Part shown: piece after piece, positions 11,280-23,481 of the stretch
Position numbering within the stretch: the first letter of the stretch is position 1
Layout of the letters: each line of letters opens with the position of its first letter
Origin: Agarophyton chilense
Taxonomy: Eukaryota > Rhodophyta > Florideophyceae > Gracilariales > Gracilariaceae
Direction: 5' to 3'
Length of the DNA stretch: 64,000 nt
Assembly: GCA_030374765.1 (NCBI GenBank)
Contig: JARGXX010000107.1
Location: forward strand, 62,001 to 126,000
Position numbers and translations under genes: made by a program
Notes under the pieces: generated by a model
Told to the model about the DNA's origin: nothing
What the model saw: only the letters and a program-made list of their open reading frames with translations
Databases searched by the model: none

Positions 11280-14200
11280 ACACACTCAGTCCGTGCCACT
11301 TGCACCGTGTTCGACATACCTGCCATCTGTCTCGCTGGCGAGAGAGCTGCGGAGCATCCTCTCGCTGGCGAGTTAAACACAACAAGGGTAACTCTCAGCC
11401 TCCAGCAGCTTTTGCAATTTTGATAGCAGCCTTGTACAAACTTCTCCACACAAGTTACTTGCGCTCAACCGAAGAGAACTCTTCATTTCATGCAAGACAC
11501 CCTTTGCACAGTTTCGCATTTGTTGCACTTGTTGTCGATGAGCTGTCTTACTATTCTGATAGCTAGTTGGCCCGCCAAATTCATCACTCCTATTTGTCGT
11601 TTGTATACCTAGAGCTCAAATCTATTGTACAAACTCATCGACATGACACATACCCCGCCATGCACCGGTAAAATCTTAAAACAATACCTAATGCATCGCA
11701 TCTGCGCGTCTGATTGAATCCTCGCCCACACTACGTGTCCCAGGCCGGTCAGTCGTGGGCGCTAGCTATCATTATCAATTTCTCGGTTATGGAATCCACA
11801 TTCTTTTAATTCGTTACCGTGTGTTGAACCACCGAACTTTGGTATGAGCTCCGATTCCCAGCATAACACAAACTATTAATTTTCTTCACAACAATTCTAT
11901 TCATTTGTCGCCTTTCTTTATTGTGTCTTTGAGTGGAAAAATCTGAACTGGCGCTCCATGTGAAAAAGTATTTCGGAATTTAAAGCTTTCTTTGTACGTG
12001 TCCCATCGCTCTGAAACACATTTCCGTACAAGATATCTTCATTCAAACTCTCTACACGAAAAGAAACCAGCAAATGTTTGTTTTTTAATGAAAGATAAGA
12101 AAGTAGTCGTGGTGCGGAATAGAAGCATAGAGTTTTCAACTTCATGCCACGTGCCCTAAAAAAGACCTTGTTTTCGATGCCTTTTAGAGTTCTCCGCAAG
12201 ATTCTCGTTTTTACGTGCTGCCCATGTCGATTGCGAGCTACTGTGCCGGTTTTCGCAACATTTCGTATTAACAACATAGGTTTTCAAGGTTTTTGTTGCG
12301 TTCGCATATTTTTGTCTCTACTAAGGGCTCGAGTTAAGTATTGGTTGTATTATTCTAAGGAGAACGCATTTATTGTATTTTGAAATCAGAGGGGTTATTT
12401 GTGAGAGAAAGAGGTACATGATCGTTGCAGCCTCTAGTGGGAAATATGGTGTGGTAAACGGGTTTTGAATCGCCATGGCGTAGTTTGAATTCGCACTTAT
12501 TAACATGTGCAGTTTGTGCATGTATTTTTTCGTCAATGTTTCATCCGCTTTTTTTCTTGCATATATCTGCTGTCTCAAGTCAGAAAGAGAAAACGGGAAG
12601 TGGAGAGAAGGGTAGAGAAGAGGAAGTGCCTTTGAGGTTGTTTAAGTTGATTTTCTTGGGCGACTGGTTGTAGAAATATTCCAATTGCCTGAAACGCTGT
12701 AGGTCATTTCTGGTTTTCACAGAGGACTGTTTCGACGAATAGATAGCCCAGTTTGAAATGCAAATAGAAAAAAAATGCATGTACTTACGTCGTGGTTTCC
12801 TGTTTGTCACGGAGAAGGACGCATAGTCATCCCTTTTTGTCTACAGAAAAACATGGCGACACAGAAAAAATAAAGGCCAAAATATCGCACATGTAAAGCA
12901 TCCCAGTTGGCTACTCACATGATGGCGTTTACGGGGATTCCGTAATTTTAGAAATTGGAACATGAATAGCAAAGCGATTACTCTCATTTGTATAATTGTT
13001 AGAAGATCTGAAAACTATTATGAATACAGCATATTCTTTGAAGGGCGGATATGATGTTTTACAGCATCCTTTTTCGTTTGCACCTGTATACATGTGTAGC
13101 AATCAAAAGTGAATGAAGAACTCACTTATTCGCAATGGAATGCAAAGCTGACCACGGATTAATCGAGTAATTGCACAGCAGCTATTGCAATGTGCCACAT
13201 TTTTGGTACAAAAAGTCGTCGTGTTCTTCAAAGAGTTAAGGAAAGAAAATAGAAAGCACAGCTCCAAACCATGGAGGACGTAGCAGTTGTTGCGGGCAGA
13301 GCTACTTGCGCATCAATTGTTTTGTCTTCTTTTTTTGCCGATCGGCGTCATTTGGTTGGAAACAGGAAACCGCCACAACGGTGGCAAGAAATGTGAGTTG
13401 GGGCGCTCGTAAGAAAGTGAAGAGATGAAGAGATGTTGGCGAGAGATCTGGGAGGAGTAACCAGCAGCTAAAGTTTACTACTACATGGACACAGAGTTTG
13501 AGAGTGAAACGAGAGAGGTCGGTATTGCTGGGAGGAGTGCTTGTCGCACAGCATTTGCCATGAACTATGAAAGACGAGAGGAGAATGTGGACCGCGAGGG
13601 GGGGTGAGCAGCGAACCCGGACGGCACCGGTGCTCACGTGATGGTAATGTGAGTAACGAGAGATGTGAAATTTACTGATTGATCTGCTACACGCACCAAT
13701 AGGCGCTCAGTAGTTTTCATCATAGATGGTGCGCCAGCGCCCTGGGGATGTGTGCGACGTCAGCACACTGATTCGTGTCCTTTTCTTTTAAGCGGGGAAT
13801 AAGGAAACAAGAATGTCAATATCGCTGGCAAATTTCACGTGTGATTTCACAGCAGAGATTTGAGATTAGGACGTTTTTTTTTTTCTTCCCTCTGATTGTG
13901 TACGCATGCTTCTTGGAATCTGCCTTATATATACGTGGAGAGTGCAACAGGGAGGCTTCGTCACGGGCGACAATGGATGCAGCGTAGATACGAGCGAGGA
14001 AGATGTGGTGCAAAGCAGGATTTGAAATAGGCGTTTGTCAGAGGTTGCGAAGCTGTGAAGGATCAAAACAATGAAGTGTGACAATTGCTGGCTTGAACAG
14101 CTTTTGAAAAGTCATGGAAAGCAGCAATCAGATTGGGCAGATTTGCACATTGGCAGCTTTGAGTGCTGAAATGGTGCACCAGCAAAATGGGGGCAGGTAG

Positions 14201-15028
14201 TGGGATGATGGGGCGTGAAGCAGCATTGGTGTTGCGAGAGGAGGCCGACAGTGACGGCAGCGGCGATGGTGATTGGTGAGGAGGCACGAGTATGTTTTAG
14301 AAGTGGCGTTTGGGGGGAGAGGTGTAAGGAGGAAAGTGAAGCGGGGTGGGCGCAATTGCGCCAATGTATGATACGAGAGGGAGGGCGTGACGGGAGTGTC
14401 GGGGTGGGGGGGGAGTAAGAGACGCGTGGCGCACACGCGCGGGAACAATCGGGGCAAGGTGGCGCGCAGTTGGCGCTAATCATGGGGCTGTGGGCCAGTG
14501 GCGAGACAGCAGTCACTGTGGCCAGTCGCTTTTGTCCGTTTTGTTACCTTGGCAATTGAGCGCGATTTGCGGGTGCTGCAAATGCATGTGGGCAACAGTG
14601 CTGCGCACGGCAGCCAGCGCGTTCCTTCCGCACAAGCTGTGTCCCCCCCACTTTCCGTTCGCCCACATATGCTCGCGCGCATGTGCAGCGAGCTGTGCCC
14701 CGTCCGTATCCCATACACACCACCACCACTGTCGCCTCGCTTGGGAGCGCGCCCGACGACGACATCCCCTCCCCTCCCCCCTTCAACCGCGCGTTCATTT
14801 GCTTTGGTTCACTCTCAATGTGAAGCCGTCCACCACCATCTCAGCCCACCAACCCACAACCGTCTCTCCCCAACTGAAAAAACCTCGCTTCCATTTGTAT
14901 GCCACAACAACACCGTCTACCTTCGTACATTCCATTCTCCACTTCCGCCTCTCCATCCCCTCCACCGTCTCACTTTCTTGTCGCTTCCCTAACTTCCGTT
15001 CCGCCCCACCTCCCCGCTCTGCATCGCC
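11280..15028. other. Gene-free stretch and pyrimidine-rich upstream region of the PHD gene
   Basis: No motif-bearing ORF. From about 14640 the plus strand becomes strongly C- and CT-rich up to the ATG at 15029, probably the promoter and 5' UTR of the downstream gene. The long plus-strand ORFs here (for example 14490-15485) are composition artefacts that overlap the PHD frame. No clear TATA box is seen. Confidence 0.4.
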
Positions 15029-18000
15029 ATGCCACGAGGCCGCAGCGCTCGTGCCACGCGCACTTCACGACTCCCCGAAATATTCGAAATGGACGGCCAT
15101 CTCCTTGAGTCTTACAACCACATCGACGACCTCCCCCGCCTTTCCGACGAGCCGAAGAAACGTCCCCGTCATGTCACCCGCGGTTCCGTCGCCGCCGAGC
15201 GCAAAGCCGCTGCTGCTGCTGTGCGCACCAGCCCTGTGCCCACCACATCTCCGCGCCCCATGCGCCGTAGTCGCGTTGCAGCCGCTGTCGCAGCTGCTGC
15301 CGCTGCTGCCGCTGCCGACGCGGCCGCTACTGCCTCCCGCGCTAACACTAACCATGTCGTCAACCCCTCCAGGGTTGCGGCCGATAAGAAACGAGCGCAA
15401 CAACGAAAAAGCGCACAGCTCTCCAAAGTTTGTTGCCGAGTCTGCCTTCGCTCCTACTCCGCCACCAAGATCATTCGCTGTTTAGTGTGCAGGAAAGGCG
15501 TCCACACTTTTTGTCTTAACCCGCCGCTCATCGACCTGCCTTCGTTTGGTTCCTGGAAGTGTCAAAAATGCAAGCGCAGGGCTATCACTCTCAAGAGGGA
15601 GAAGCGTTCCATCCTGCGTGACGCTCTTGTCACATATCCCTCCCTGTGTACCAACTCTCTTGTTGAGAAGATCATAGACGCAGCAGCGTCTATTGATGCC
15701 GCCGCAATCAAATCCAAACTAACCTTTCCTCTAACCTCTAACGACGTCGACGTGACTGAAACACAAGCTGAAACACCCGCCAACGATTGTGCGAGCACAG
15801 CCACAGTCATACCTGTCACTGATCTTGACCCTAATGATCTCAACCAACAATCTTACTTCACAACACCAGACCAAACCGTTCAAGCTGTTATTCCGCTCTC
15901 GCGCGCAGGTCATTCCCGTGATCCACTCACTGCATCATCCATTCCTTTGAGCAACATCAACAGCGTCATTATTCGTGTGCCTAAGAAACTGCTCTTGGAA
16001 GAAATTGAATTACCCATCCACCCCCGAGAATCTCCAGGTTACTCTAAAGGTTCTCGCCATGCGGTTTCGGACCATCAAACGGGGTTAAAGAGAGCAAAGA
16101 GAGCAGGCGCGCCACACCGTTCCCAGGTTCCACCTGTCCCTAAGAAGCGCAAATTGCATCCGAACGTTGATGGGAACGCTGTACCTCAGGCTCTAACGAA
16201 TGGTGCGAAAAGCTGGGAAACCGAGTCTTTGAAACAACCGCCATTATCGAAGCGCTCTCAATCGCAGGCACATCAGTCTGCAGAGTTGCTCCCGGGATCT
16301 TCAGCGTTTGCTCAATCCAGCACGCGATCTTCGCAATGTCCGGTAAAACGCCCACCCCCATCGGGAAGTGACGGAACGGACTCAAAACCATGCTTGCCAC
16401 CTCTACAAAGGAACAGATTACCATTACAGAAGCGATATAAGTATGACGTGGCCCAATCCGTCATGGGCTCTGCTGGCCAAAGTCCAAGGAAAGAGAAACA
16501 AGCATCAGATGAGCTACTTTCATCTCCAGCGCAACCTAAGACGGCTGGAGTATTTCCGATACCCAGGCTGGATGAAGTCCGATCCACGATTGTTGCGCCA
16601 CTTGAAAAGAGCACGGCTTCGGATGACGAGCGCACCCCATGGTTAATTCCGCAATGTTCTAGCAATGTGCAGGTGTCAAAAACTGGAAGTAGCATCCTCT
16701 CTTCACAAACTCAACGAATGACGAGGAACCAAAGGGGTTTCGTTGCTCAGGAAAGAAAACCCAACTCTTCACATTCCGTATCCTTGTCCGGGAAAGACTC
16801 GAAGATAGCAAGGGCTGAGATATCTAGAGAAAAGAAGTCTTCAAAACATGTGCCCTTGGTTCTTTCTTTTCAACGCCATGCAGGTCCATATGCGAAAGCA
16901 TACTTCAACTGTCCGCAATCCTTGGCTCCTGTTACTAAGCTGGTTTCGCCAGCAATGCCAAACCTTGTGAAAGTGGAACTGGACGGGAATAATGTCTTGG
17001 GTGAACATGATGAAGACAGTCATCATGTAGATGAGGTCGCTCCGAAGTCAGACGATGACATAAATTTGGCAGGTTTGGCAGGCTCCGCATTATCACTTCG
17101 GACTGGCCACAATAACGCCGCGCAGCCAGACAGGGCAAAGTTTCCCAGGACTCCTGTGCCTGCATGGAAAGAGCGGACAAAGACCTCCGACTCCGCGAAT
17201 CCTGCACACATGCCTGCATCCCAGGACAGGCGTGTACTGTTCGGGAATTCGCCCTTGCTGAATGTCGACTTGGGGCACACAGGCGTTTTATCGTCCTCAG
17301 ACAATAATGGGGAAGAATCGTCATCCCTTGCGGTCCGGCCAGGCCCAGAAAGTGCAAAAACTTCCGAACCACTGATCTCGAAAATGAAACTTAAGGTTAA
17401 CGGAGATAACCCGATCAGCTGGACCGGCCCATGTGCAGGGTTGCAAGGTTTTAGCACGAAGTGCCCTCAGAAGTTCATCAAGCCTACCTCCGGTGATTTT
17501 TTTGCTCCCCATTGTGATGGAGGGTTTTGGGACTATACAAGAACAATGGACCCGGCTCCCGGGACTGTTAGCTCGAAGAAGACTGTATGCAAACATGCGT
17601 CGAATGCAGCAGCAATGGTTAGGGATACCGAATTGGACCCAAGAAATCCACCGCAAGAACGGGGCACGTTGGTGGGTCATAGTTCTCTTACTGAGCTTCC
17701 ACGACTTCGCTCTGAAAAGCTGGAGTCCAAGGCTTGCGGTCAAGCAACCCAGACTGTGAAGACTGTTAAAAAGATACCAGAAACAACAGGAGAGAACATT
17801 GTGTCTTCGAAGCTGGGGACTGTGTCTTCAAGATATTCGACAGAGCCGCAGGACATTGCTAACATTCAGAAAGCCGTGAACCAATCTGCAACGCCACAGA
17901 ATAACTCAGGAAATCAAACTAACGCTGCGTCGATCTGCGTCAAGGATTTGCAATGGGAGGCCAAGAGAGAAGCATTGATGGCTTTTGCACAAGTGCAGCG

Positions 18001-20020
18001 GCAGCTCGCTGTTTCCCAGGGACGGCGTAAGCTCCAAACAGGCAACCCTTCAGGCGAAGTAAACACATTGCGACAGGATAGCTCACAGGTGGAACGAAAT
18101 ATTTCTCGTAACAAAAATGTGCCGGAAACTGAGAGACACAGAATGGAAGTCACGGCATTAGCAACATCGTCAAGGTACCGCTCTTCGAAACATGAACTAG
18201 GAGCAGTTCGTACAGTCAAGAAAGGTTCAATCAGTAGTCTTCTCCACTCGAGCTCAGAGCTTCCACCGTCAGGAAGAAGAACTTTCAACAGCAATGAGCA
18301 TATCAATCGTTCTGATCGCACCCCATTACACCAATTTCCTTGGTCAACTAACTACGACTCTGGCAGTAATTTTGAGCTACTGCGAATGTCTGCAGATGCA
18401 CGAAGCACCGATCGACATGGCGGGGAATCTCAGAAGCGCGGCATCTCCACTTCACAACAGCCCATTTACGACAGAAGACAGGATTACATGTACCGCCCGA
18501 ATACTGCGTCTCTTGAATTACATGATAGGCATTTACCAGGAACATCCCCAGTATTACCGCAACAGAAGGCACATCTTACCCCATATCTGCTAGAAGGACG
18601 GATGAATCAAGTATATGAATCTCGATCGGCAAATGAGCATGTGCAGCAGAGGCCGTTGGGGTCTGACTCTTTCTCTCAGCGAGCCAGACAAAGAAGCTCA
18701 GTGAGGTACGGTATGCGCGATCAGCACATTCAATGCCTTACACTCAACCCTATGGATGAGTCTAAGAAATCATCACAAGGAAGAGCAGAACCGCCTCTTC
18801 CTTCAGCCAGCAATCTACACTCACACCAACCAGAGCATTGCGCTCCCAACAATTGTCGAGTTTTCAGAGATGTGCCGAACCACGTGCGACTGGCCCCCGT
18901 TTCTTTTCTTTCTAACAGAGATAAAACGGGTTCTTCGAAAACTGCGGCGCCGGTTCTTGAACCTATGGAGATGCCGCCTTTCGGGCGTCCTGGTGATCCT
19001 ATTCGATACAATGACCCCCCTCCCCTGCAATACAGAAAAGCTGCAACCCCTTCTCCTATACCACATGATCGTCCTAGGTTAGCATCGGATCCCAATCAAA
19101 ATATGAAGCGTGTATACATGAGTACCAAGGTTAGCAATGCCGAAGGCGTGAGTGGACACTTGGATCAAAGGCAGATAGCGCAAACACGGCAAACTTTCGC
19201 TCAGAATGATTACGCAACACCAACCGCCTCAGGGAACGAGGTACGCGCGAGTGATTGTGCTATTGGGTTTCTGAACGTAGATCCATCGAAAGAAAGGACG
19301 ATGATGATGAATGCGCCCTGCATGGAAAACCTTCCTCGACGGCATGCGAAGTCGTACGAAGAGTCTGAAACGAGAAGGACACAATATGAGCAAAAGAAAG
19401 CTTTGGCTTTCGTTGGGGTATCTCAAGAAAGACATGGATTGAACACAGGTCTTTTTGACCTTAGCCTCCGTCCTGAAGAATCGATGCTGAACAGGACACC
19501 CTCACTGCAAATGCAACACACTCCAAATTTCTCGAATCTTCCAGAACCGGGTGATGCCTTTCGAGGCCCCAGATTGAAAGAGACACTTCCTGGTCTGGAC
19601 TACTCTGATGATTACCACGTTCGTCCCTCAGGAACTCAAAGGTCGGGTTCCATCAGGAACAATGACGCCTTGGGCAGTACGATAGACAAGGTGTCGCGGC
19701 TGGGGGCTTTACCCGACGCCGGAATGTCTCTTAGCAAACAGATAAGGGCTTTGGTATCTTCAAACACCAGAAAGGCTTCCGCAACTTCTGAAGCTCCCAA
19801 TCAATGTGACCGTCGTCAGTCGGACGAAGTTTCGCATGCGTTGCCTACTGACATATCCATGCCACAATCCGATTCAATGAGACAACCGCTCGCTCCCACT
19901 GCTTCCGTCGTGACTCCACCGGCCTCAACTGGGCCTTTGTCCAAGGATAGCAGCGTGGCAGCTACAACACAAGAAGATGTGCAAGGAGCAGTGGCAACCG
20001 ACACCGTAGCTGGAGAGTGA
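15029..20020 (+). CDS. Large PHD-finger protein, 1663 aa
   Basis: This is an uninterrupted 4992-bp frame with no visible intron. A single C4HC3 PHD zinc finger spans residues 136-181: it starts C-x2-C at 136/139, continues C-x2-C...H-x2-C around CLVCRKGVHTFC, and ends C-x2-C at 178/181 after SFGSWK. Such fingers usually read histone H3 tails, so a nuclear chromatin role is likely. Basic nuclear-localisation-like motifs are KKRPRH (about 43-48) and PKKRKL (about 371-376). A poly-Ala tract lies at about 85-104. The remaining 1400-odd residues are Ser-, Pro-, Gln- and Arg-rich, probably disordered, with no other domain I recognise. The start is chosen for its context (GCCATGCC) and position after the pyrimidine-rich leader; M22 is an alternative. 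It is the only clear host gene. Confidence 0.85.
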   Translation: MPRGRSARATRTSRLPEIFEMDGHLLESYNHIDDLPRLSDEPKKRPRHVTRGSVAAERKAAAAAVRTSPVPTTSPRPMRRSRVAAAVAAAAAAAAADAAATASRANTNHVVNPSRVAADKKRAQQRKSAQLSKVCCRVCLRSYSATKIIRCLVCRKGVHTFCLNPPLIDLPSFGSWKCQKCKRRAITLKREKRSILRDALVTYPSLCTNSLVEKIIDAAASIDAAAIKSKLTFPLTSNDVDVTETQAETPANDCASTATVIPVTDLDPNDLNQQSYFTTPDQTVQAVIPLSRAGHSRDPLTASSIPLSNINSVIIRVPKKLLLEEIELPIHPRESPGYSKGSRHAVSDHQTGLKRAKRAGAPHRSQVPPVPKKRKLHPNVDGNAVPQALTNGAKSWETESLKQPPLSKRSQSQAHQSAELLPGSSAFAQSSTRSSQCPVKRPPPSGSDGTDSKPCLPPLQRNRLPLQKRYKYDVAQSVMGSAGQSPRKEKQASDELLSSPAQPKTAGVFPIPRLDEVRSTIVAPLEKSTASDDERTPWLIPQCSSNVQVSKTGSSILSSQTQRMTRNQRGFVAQERKPNSSHSVSLSGKDSKIARAEISREKKSSKHVPLVLSFQRHAGPYAKAYFNCPQSLAPVTKLVSPAMPNLVKVELDGNNVLGEHDEDSHHVDEVAPKSDDDINLAGLAGSALSLRTGHNNAAQPDRAKFPRTPVPAWKERTKTSDSANPAHMPASQDRRVLFGNSPLLNVDLGHTGVLSSSDNNGEESSSLAVRPGPESAKTSEPLISKMKLKVNGDNPISWTGPCAGLQGFSTKCPQKFIKPTSGDFFAPHCDGGFWDYTRTMDPAPGTVSSKKTVCKHASNAAAMVRDTELDPRNPPQERGTLVGHSSLTELPRLRSEKLESKACGQATQTVKTVKKIPETTGENIVSSKLGTVSSRYSTEPQDIANIQKAVNQSATPQNNSGNQTNAASICVKDLQWEAKREALMAFAQVQRQLAVSQGRRKLQTGNPSGEVNTLRQDSSQVERNISRNKNVPETERHRMEVTALATSSRYRSSKHELGAVRTVKKGSISSLLHSSSELPPSGRRTFNSNEHINRSDRTPLHQFPWSTNYDSGSNFELLRMSADARSTDRHGGESQKRGISTSQQPIYDRRQDYMYRPNTASLELHDRHLPGTSPVLPQQKAHLTPYLLEGRMNQVYESRSANEHVQQRPLGSDSFSQRARQRSSVRYGMRDQHIQCLTLNPMDESKKSSQGRAEPPLPSASNLHSHQPEHCAPNNCRVFRDVPNHVRLAPVSFLSNRDKTGSSKTAAPVLEPMEMPPFGRPGDPIRYNDPPPLQYRKAATPSPIPHDRPRLASDPNQNMKRVYMSTKVSNAEGVSGHLDQRQIAQTRQTFAQNDYATPTASGNEVRASDCAIGFLNVDPSKERTMMMNAPCMENLPRRHAKSYEESETRRTQYEQKKALAFVGVSQERHGLNTGLFDLSLRPEESMLNRTPSLQMQHTPNFSNLPEPGDAFRGPRLKETLPGLDYSDDYHVRPSGTQRSGSIRNNDALGSTIDKVSRLGALPDAGMSLSKQIRALVSSNTRKASATSEAPNQCDRRQSDEVSHALPTDISMPQSDSMRQPLAPTASVVTPPASTGPLSKDSSVAATTQEDVQGAVATDTVAGE

Positions 20021-20763
20021 GGGCTTTTTCGTTTCCCTACTCTCGGCCACTGATTTCATCTTTGGGGATCGGTGTGTGGGGAGCTTTTCATGCGTGCAAG
20101 ATGTGGTGCTTTTAGTAACAGCCCTGTTAGTCATCTTCTATGGGAGTTAGACCTGGAAGCCCGATTCGGCGAAGCATGAATATAATTATAATTTCCTCAC
20201 CGATACTGTCAACCATACGAGCATGAATTAACTGAGGAGGACCATGGTTCCTTGCATTGGTTCTGCAAGAAGCCAAACGGAATGCGAGCTCCATTGTATA
20301 ATAGATTCGTCGCCTTTAAGGATGGTGGACGAGGGTAGTGGATTTAGGCTGTTCCAGTGGCACTGTTAGTAAAACGTTTTTGAACTCGGTACTGCGCGTT
20401 GTGCACCTTGGGCAGAGCTGAAAAACACTGTGTCCCCCAAGTACTCACTGCAGCCAATTATCTCAACTCATGATATCTTAATTGTTTTTCGTGAGATTTC
20501 TAGGCATACAAAATTTGTTTGGAGATGCAGGCGGCAAACACGGCTTTGATCAATATCTCGTCACACCGCCCGACGATCCTATCGAAGGTTTGCTGCGCGC
20601 TCATTCTGAATTACTATCTGCGTCTCTGTCTTGCATGTTCCCATCCTTCCGCTAACTTGCTATTGCTTGCAACGCTGAGGGAAGTGGCCCGCATCAATGC
20701 AGGGCAAGTACGAACAAGTATTCGTTGAGTGACAAGAATGCTCTCGGCTCGGAATTTTCCAAG
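20021..20763. other. 3' flank of the PHD gene
   Basis: No gene seen. An AT-rich stretch near 20175-20195 may hold the 3' processing site, but there is no canonical AATAAA. The 69-codon ORF at 20519 has no motif. Confidence 0.4.
20759..20763. repeat. Element C left target duplication (CCAAG)
   Basis: It matches 41077-41081 exactly. Confidence 0.85.
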
Positions 20764-20991
20764 TGACTTTGTCTCCCGTAAGATTGCATTTCTATTTCAA
20801 GCGTATTTGTATTTGAGTTTATATTTGTATTGTTTCCGTGATCATGTATTGACATGATCACGTTAGTCTGTATTGCCTCACTGTGTTTCTACCTACATAA
20901 AAAAGGAATCTTAGACTTTCCTTATCTGGTCTACGACTCCCCAAATCACATTCTCTCACCTCTTCGTTCGTGCCCGGAGATTATGGGTGCA
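20764..20991 (+). repeat. Element C 5' LTR
   Basis: It starts TGACTTTGTCTCC and ends GGTGCA. It aligns along its length with 40850-41076 with scattered differences. It contains a perfect 11-bp palindrome at 20837-20862. Confidence 0.9.
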
Positions 20992-21044
20992 CAGAATCAC
21001 AACTACGAAAATATTTCTTTACTGTCTTGCTATTCTTAGTCGCA

Positions 21045-21785
21045 ATGGATTTTGACAAGTATCGCATCAAACCATTTGATGAGAAACACGATTTCAAGCT
21101 TCTGGAGATTTTGTATCGAGTCTGAATGCATTACTAAGGGTATCGGTGATGTTTTGCTGCATAATCGAAACGTTTACAGCTCGAATGAAGAAGAAAAGAC
21201 AGCATTTTAGTTTAATCAAAAAAGAGCCAGCGGCATCATCGTCATATCATTATGATATGAAGCTTTACGCATTTCCTACCCGATGTCGGTAATCCGCACA
21301 AGATGTTAATGAAGTTGGACGATCGGTACGCTTCCAAATCAGCGGCGTCTCTGATTGTCAAAATCTGCGAGCTTGTCAAATTGAAATAAAACGATTTCGG
21401 TCAGTTCATAGGTTCTCCCATTGACAAGATGGCAAGTATTGTAGAACAGCTTTCCGCTATTGAAACAAAGCTAACCGAGGAGCTGAATGTTGCGTTTCTG
21501 GTTTCTACAATCACTGCAAGGGAAATGAGTCCAGTCTGTGTGGCCATTATGACTCTTTCACCAGAAAACGCCACATGGGACTTGGTTTCTGCGCGTCTTC
21601 TTGATGAAGTACGATTGTTTGACACAAACATCTCTCATAGTTCTACTGCTGCAAATCACAAATTTGCAATCTGTAGCAGAGAAAATCATACTAACAACAG
21701 TTTTTACCTCAATCCTTTGAATCCAAGGAATCGATTGAATCTTCCGAAAGATTCTATCAAGGAGGTAACGAAGAAAACAAATTAG
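21045..21785 (+). pseudogene. Element C: gag
   Basis: The ATG at 21045 begins MDFDKYRIKPFDEKHDF, a typical copia Gag start (a Phe-Asp-Gly/Glu-x-x-Phe motif soon after the Met). Frameshifts and stops interrupt the middle. The C-terminal part is readable from 21429: a helix-rich segment followed by ATWDLVSARLLDEVRLFD, equivalent to the conserved L-x-x-x-L-L-x-E-x-R helix of copia capsids. No CCHC zinc knuckle is found before the frame ends. It would form the particle shell; this copy cannot. Confidence 0.7.
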
Positions 21786-21790
21786 ACATC

Positions 21791-23480
21791 ATGAATTCCT
21801 CCGACCATCATGTGAAATCTGAGACAGATACACATTCAAGCAAGAACCGTACACGTGCAGCTATGGCTCGAACTCGTACTATGGCAGCCCGCACAACTGG
21901 AACATTTTTGATGCTTGACTCCGGTTCAACGGCACATTTAACTCCATCATCTGAGAGCCTCTCAAGAATCCACAAGTTCTATGTCCCCATTGCTCTCGGG
22001 GATAAACCGGAGATCATCGCAACCGATCAAGGCACCAAATCCGTGGTTTGGTCTCATCAAGGTAAACGCAGCATTGTAACTCTCAGCAACACGCTCTTAT
22101 CTTCTGATATAGCCATGAATCTTTTATCCATTCTAGTTTTAACATCCAAACAATTGGCTGTCTTATTCTTGCCCTCAGTGCCCCACAAAATCGATTAAAT
22201 TGACAACTTTCGAGTGATTGGCACCGCTGAACGTCATTCAGATAGACTGTACTATATTACACATAACAGTAACGATGAAGGGATTCAATCTAATACAGAA
22301 CTCTCTGCTACTGAAACCGCTATGATGGCTCGTCTCCCAGTTTTCGTACACGATCCAGATTTCAATGGCTTTGACCAGAACCCTACATCTGATAGTGATG
22401 ACAACTCGCTACTTGTCCAGACTTATTATGAAACTAGGAGCATTAGAAATGTTTCTTCTGTATCTTACCTTGACACAGACACTTCCAATGATAAGCACAT
22501 GTCCTCATCGGGCACTCTCTGGCATAATCGTCTTGGACATTTCTCTACCATGCCTGTCATCAAGAAACTATTGGCTGATAGAGTCCTGCCCGATTCCTCT
22601 TCATCGACAATTGAATGCTTCCCATGTGCCCAAGGAAAGTTTCGGCGCAATTCCAGAGGTTCTCTAACTTCTGCTACCCGGCTTGGTCATCTACACACTG
22701 ACATTACCTGTGTGGGAACCCCTTCAGAATACGGTCACGAATACTATATCGTCATTGTTGATGAATATACCCGATTCCGTTTCGCAGCGGCACTGAAGTG
22801 GAAAGGAGAGGCATCTGATGCTATTTTGGCATACGTCAATTGGTTTGAAAGGCAAACCAATAACCAAGTTCTTTCCAGACACGCGGATGAGGGATCCAAG
22901 TTTTTTAAAGCACAAAAAGCGCTCAAAAGAAATAGCTTCATCATCTCTAAACCCTCACCTTAGACCCCTTCTTCCAATGGACTTGCCGAACGGAACATCG
23001 CTGTCCCTATGGGTCCCATCCGTTCTTTCCTAAAGCAGGGACATTTACCTTTGTCATACTGTTCTGACGCGCTTTAGCATGTCGTGTCAGCCAGGAACAT
23101 TGTGTATCACAGAACTACAAGCCTTTCGCCATTCACACACCTGTTCGGTGATCCTCCCCTACATATGAAGCATCTTCGATCATTTGGCTGTCGTTCTCTC
23201 GTTGAACCTAGTGATCCTAGCATCCGTAAGATGGAACCAAGACTTATCGAAGGCCTTCATCTCGGTCATACTCAAGGCGGGATGTACCGTATTCTAACAG
23301 AACAGGGCGTCATCACCACCAAACATGTCCGATTTCTTGAGAACGACTTTCCGGGCCTCCGCCTTATTCAAGACCGTTCAGTTTCTTCGCCGCTTCCTAA
23401 TCTTCCACAGTCGTCTTCTAGTCCAAACTCGTCTTCGGATTCGGGCACTGAAATCGAAATTGATGTTTCGCCTACCTCTC
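21791..23480 (+). pseudogene. Element C: protease, pre-integrase and integrase
   Basis: One reading frame runs through the whole segment, broken only by TAA 22196, TAG 22961 and TAG 23075, with no frameshift. The protease shows LMLDSGSTAHLTP. The GAG-pre-integrase motif is LWHNRLGHFS, followed by zinc-ligand cysteines (CFPCAQGKF). The integrase core keeps all three acidic residues: HTDITCVG, HADEGSKFF and NGLAERNI. The frame ends in a Ser-rich linker (SSSPNSSSDSG) where element A is inserted. Each stop lies where a Gln codon is plausible, so single C-to-T changes could explain them. Confidence 0.88.
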
Positions 23481-23481
23481 G
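23477..23481. repeat. Element A left target duplication (TCTCG)
   Basis: It matches 39068-39072 (TCTCT) at four of five positions. Confidence 0.6.

Noticed and set aside
14490-15485. 331-codon plus-strand ORF overlapping the PHD gene start
   Set aside because: Low-complexity Pro/Ser/Cys sequence from a C-rich strand, out of frame with the clear PHD-finger frame that overlaps it.
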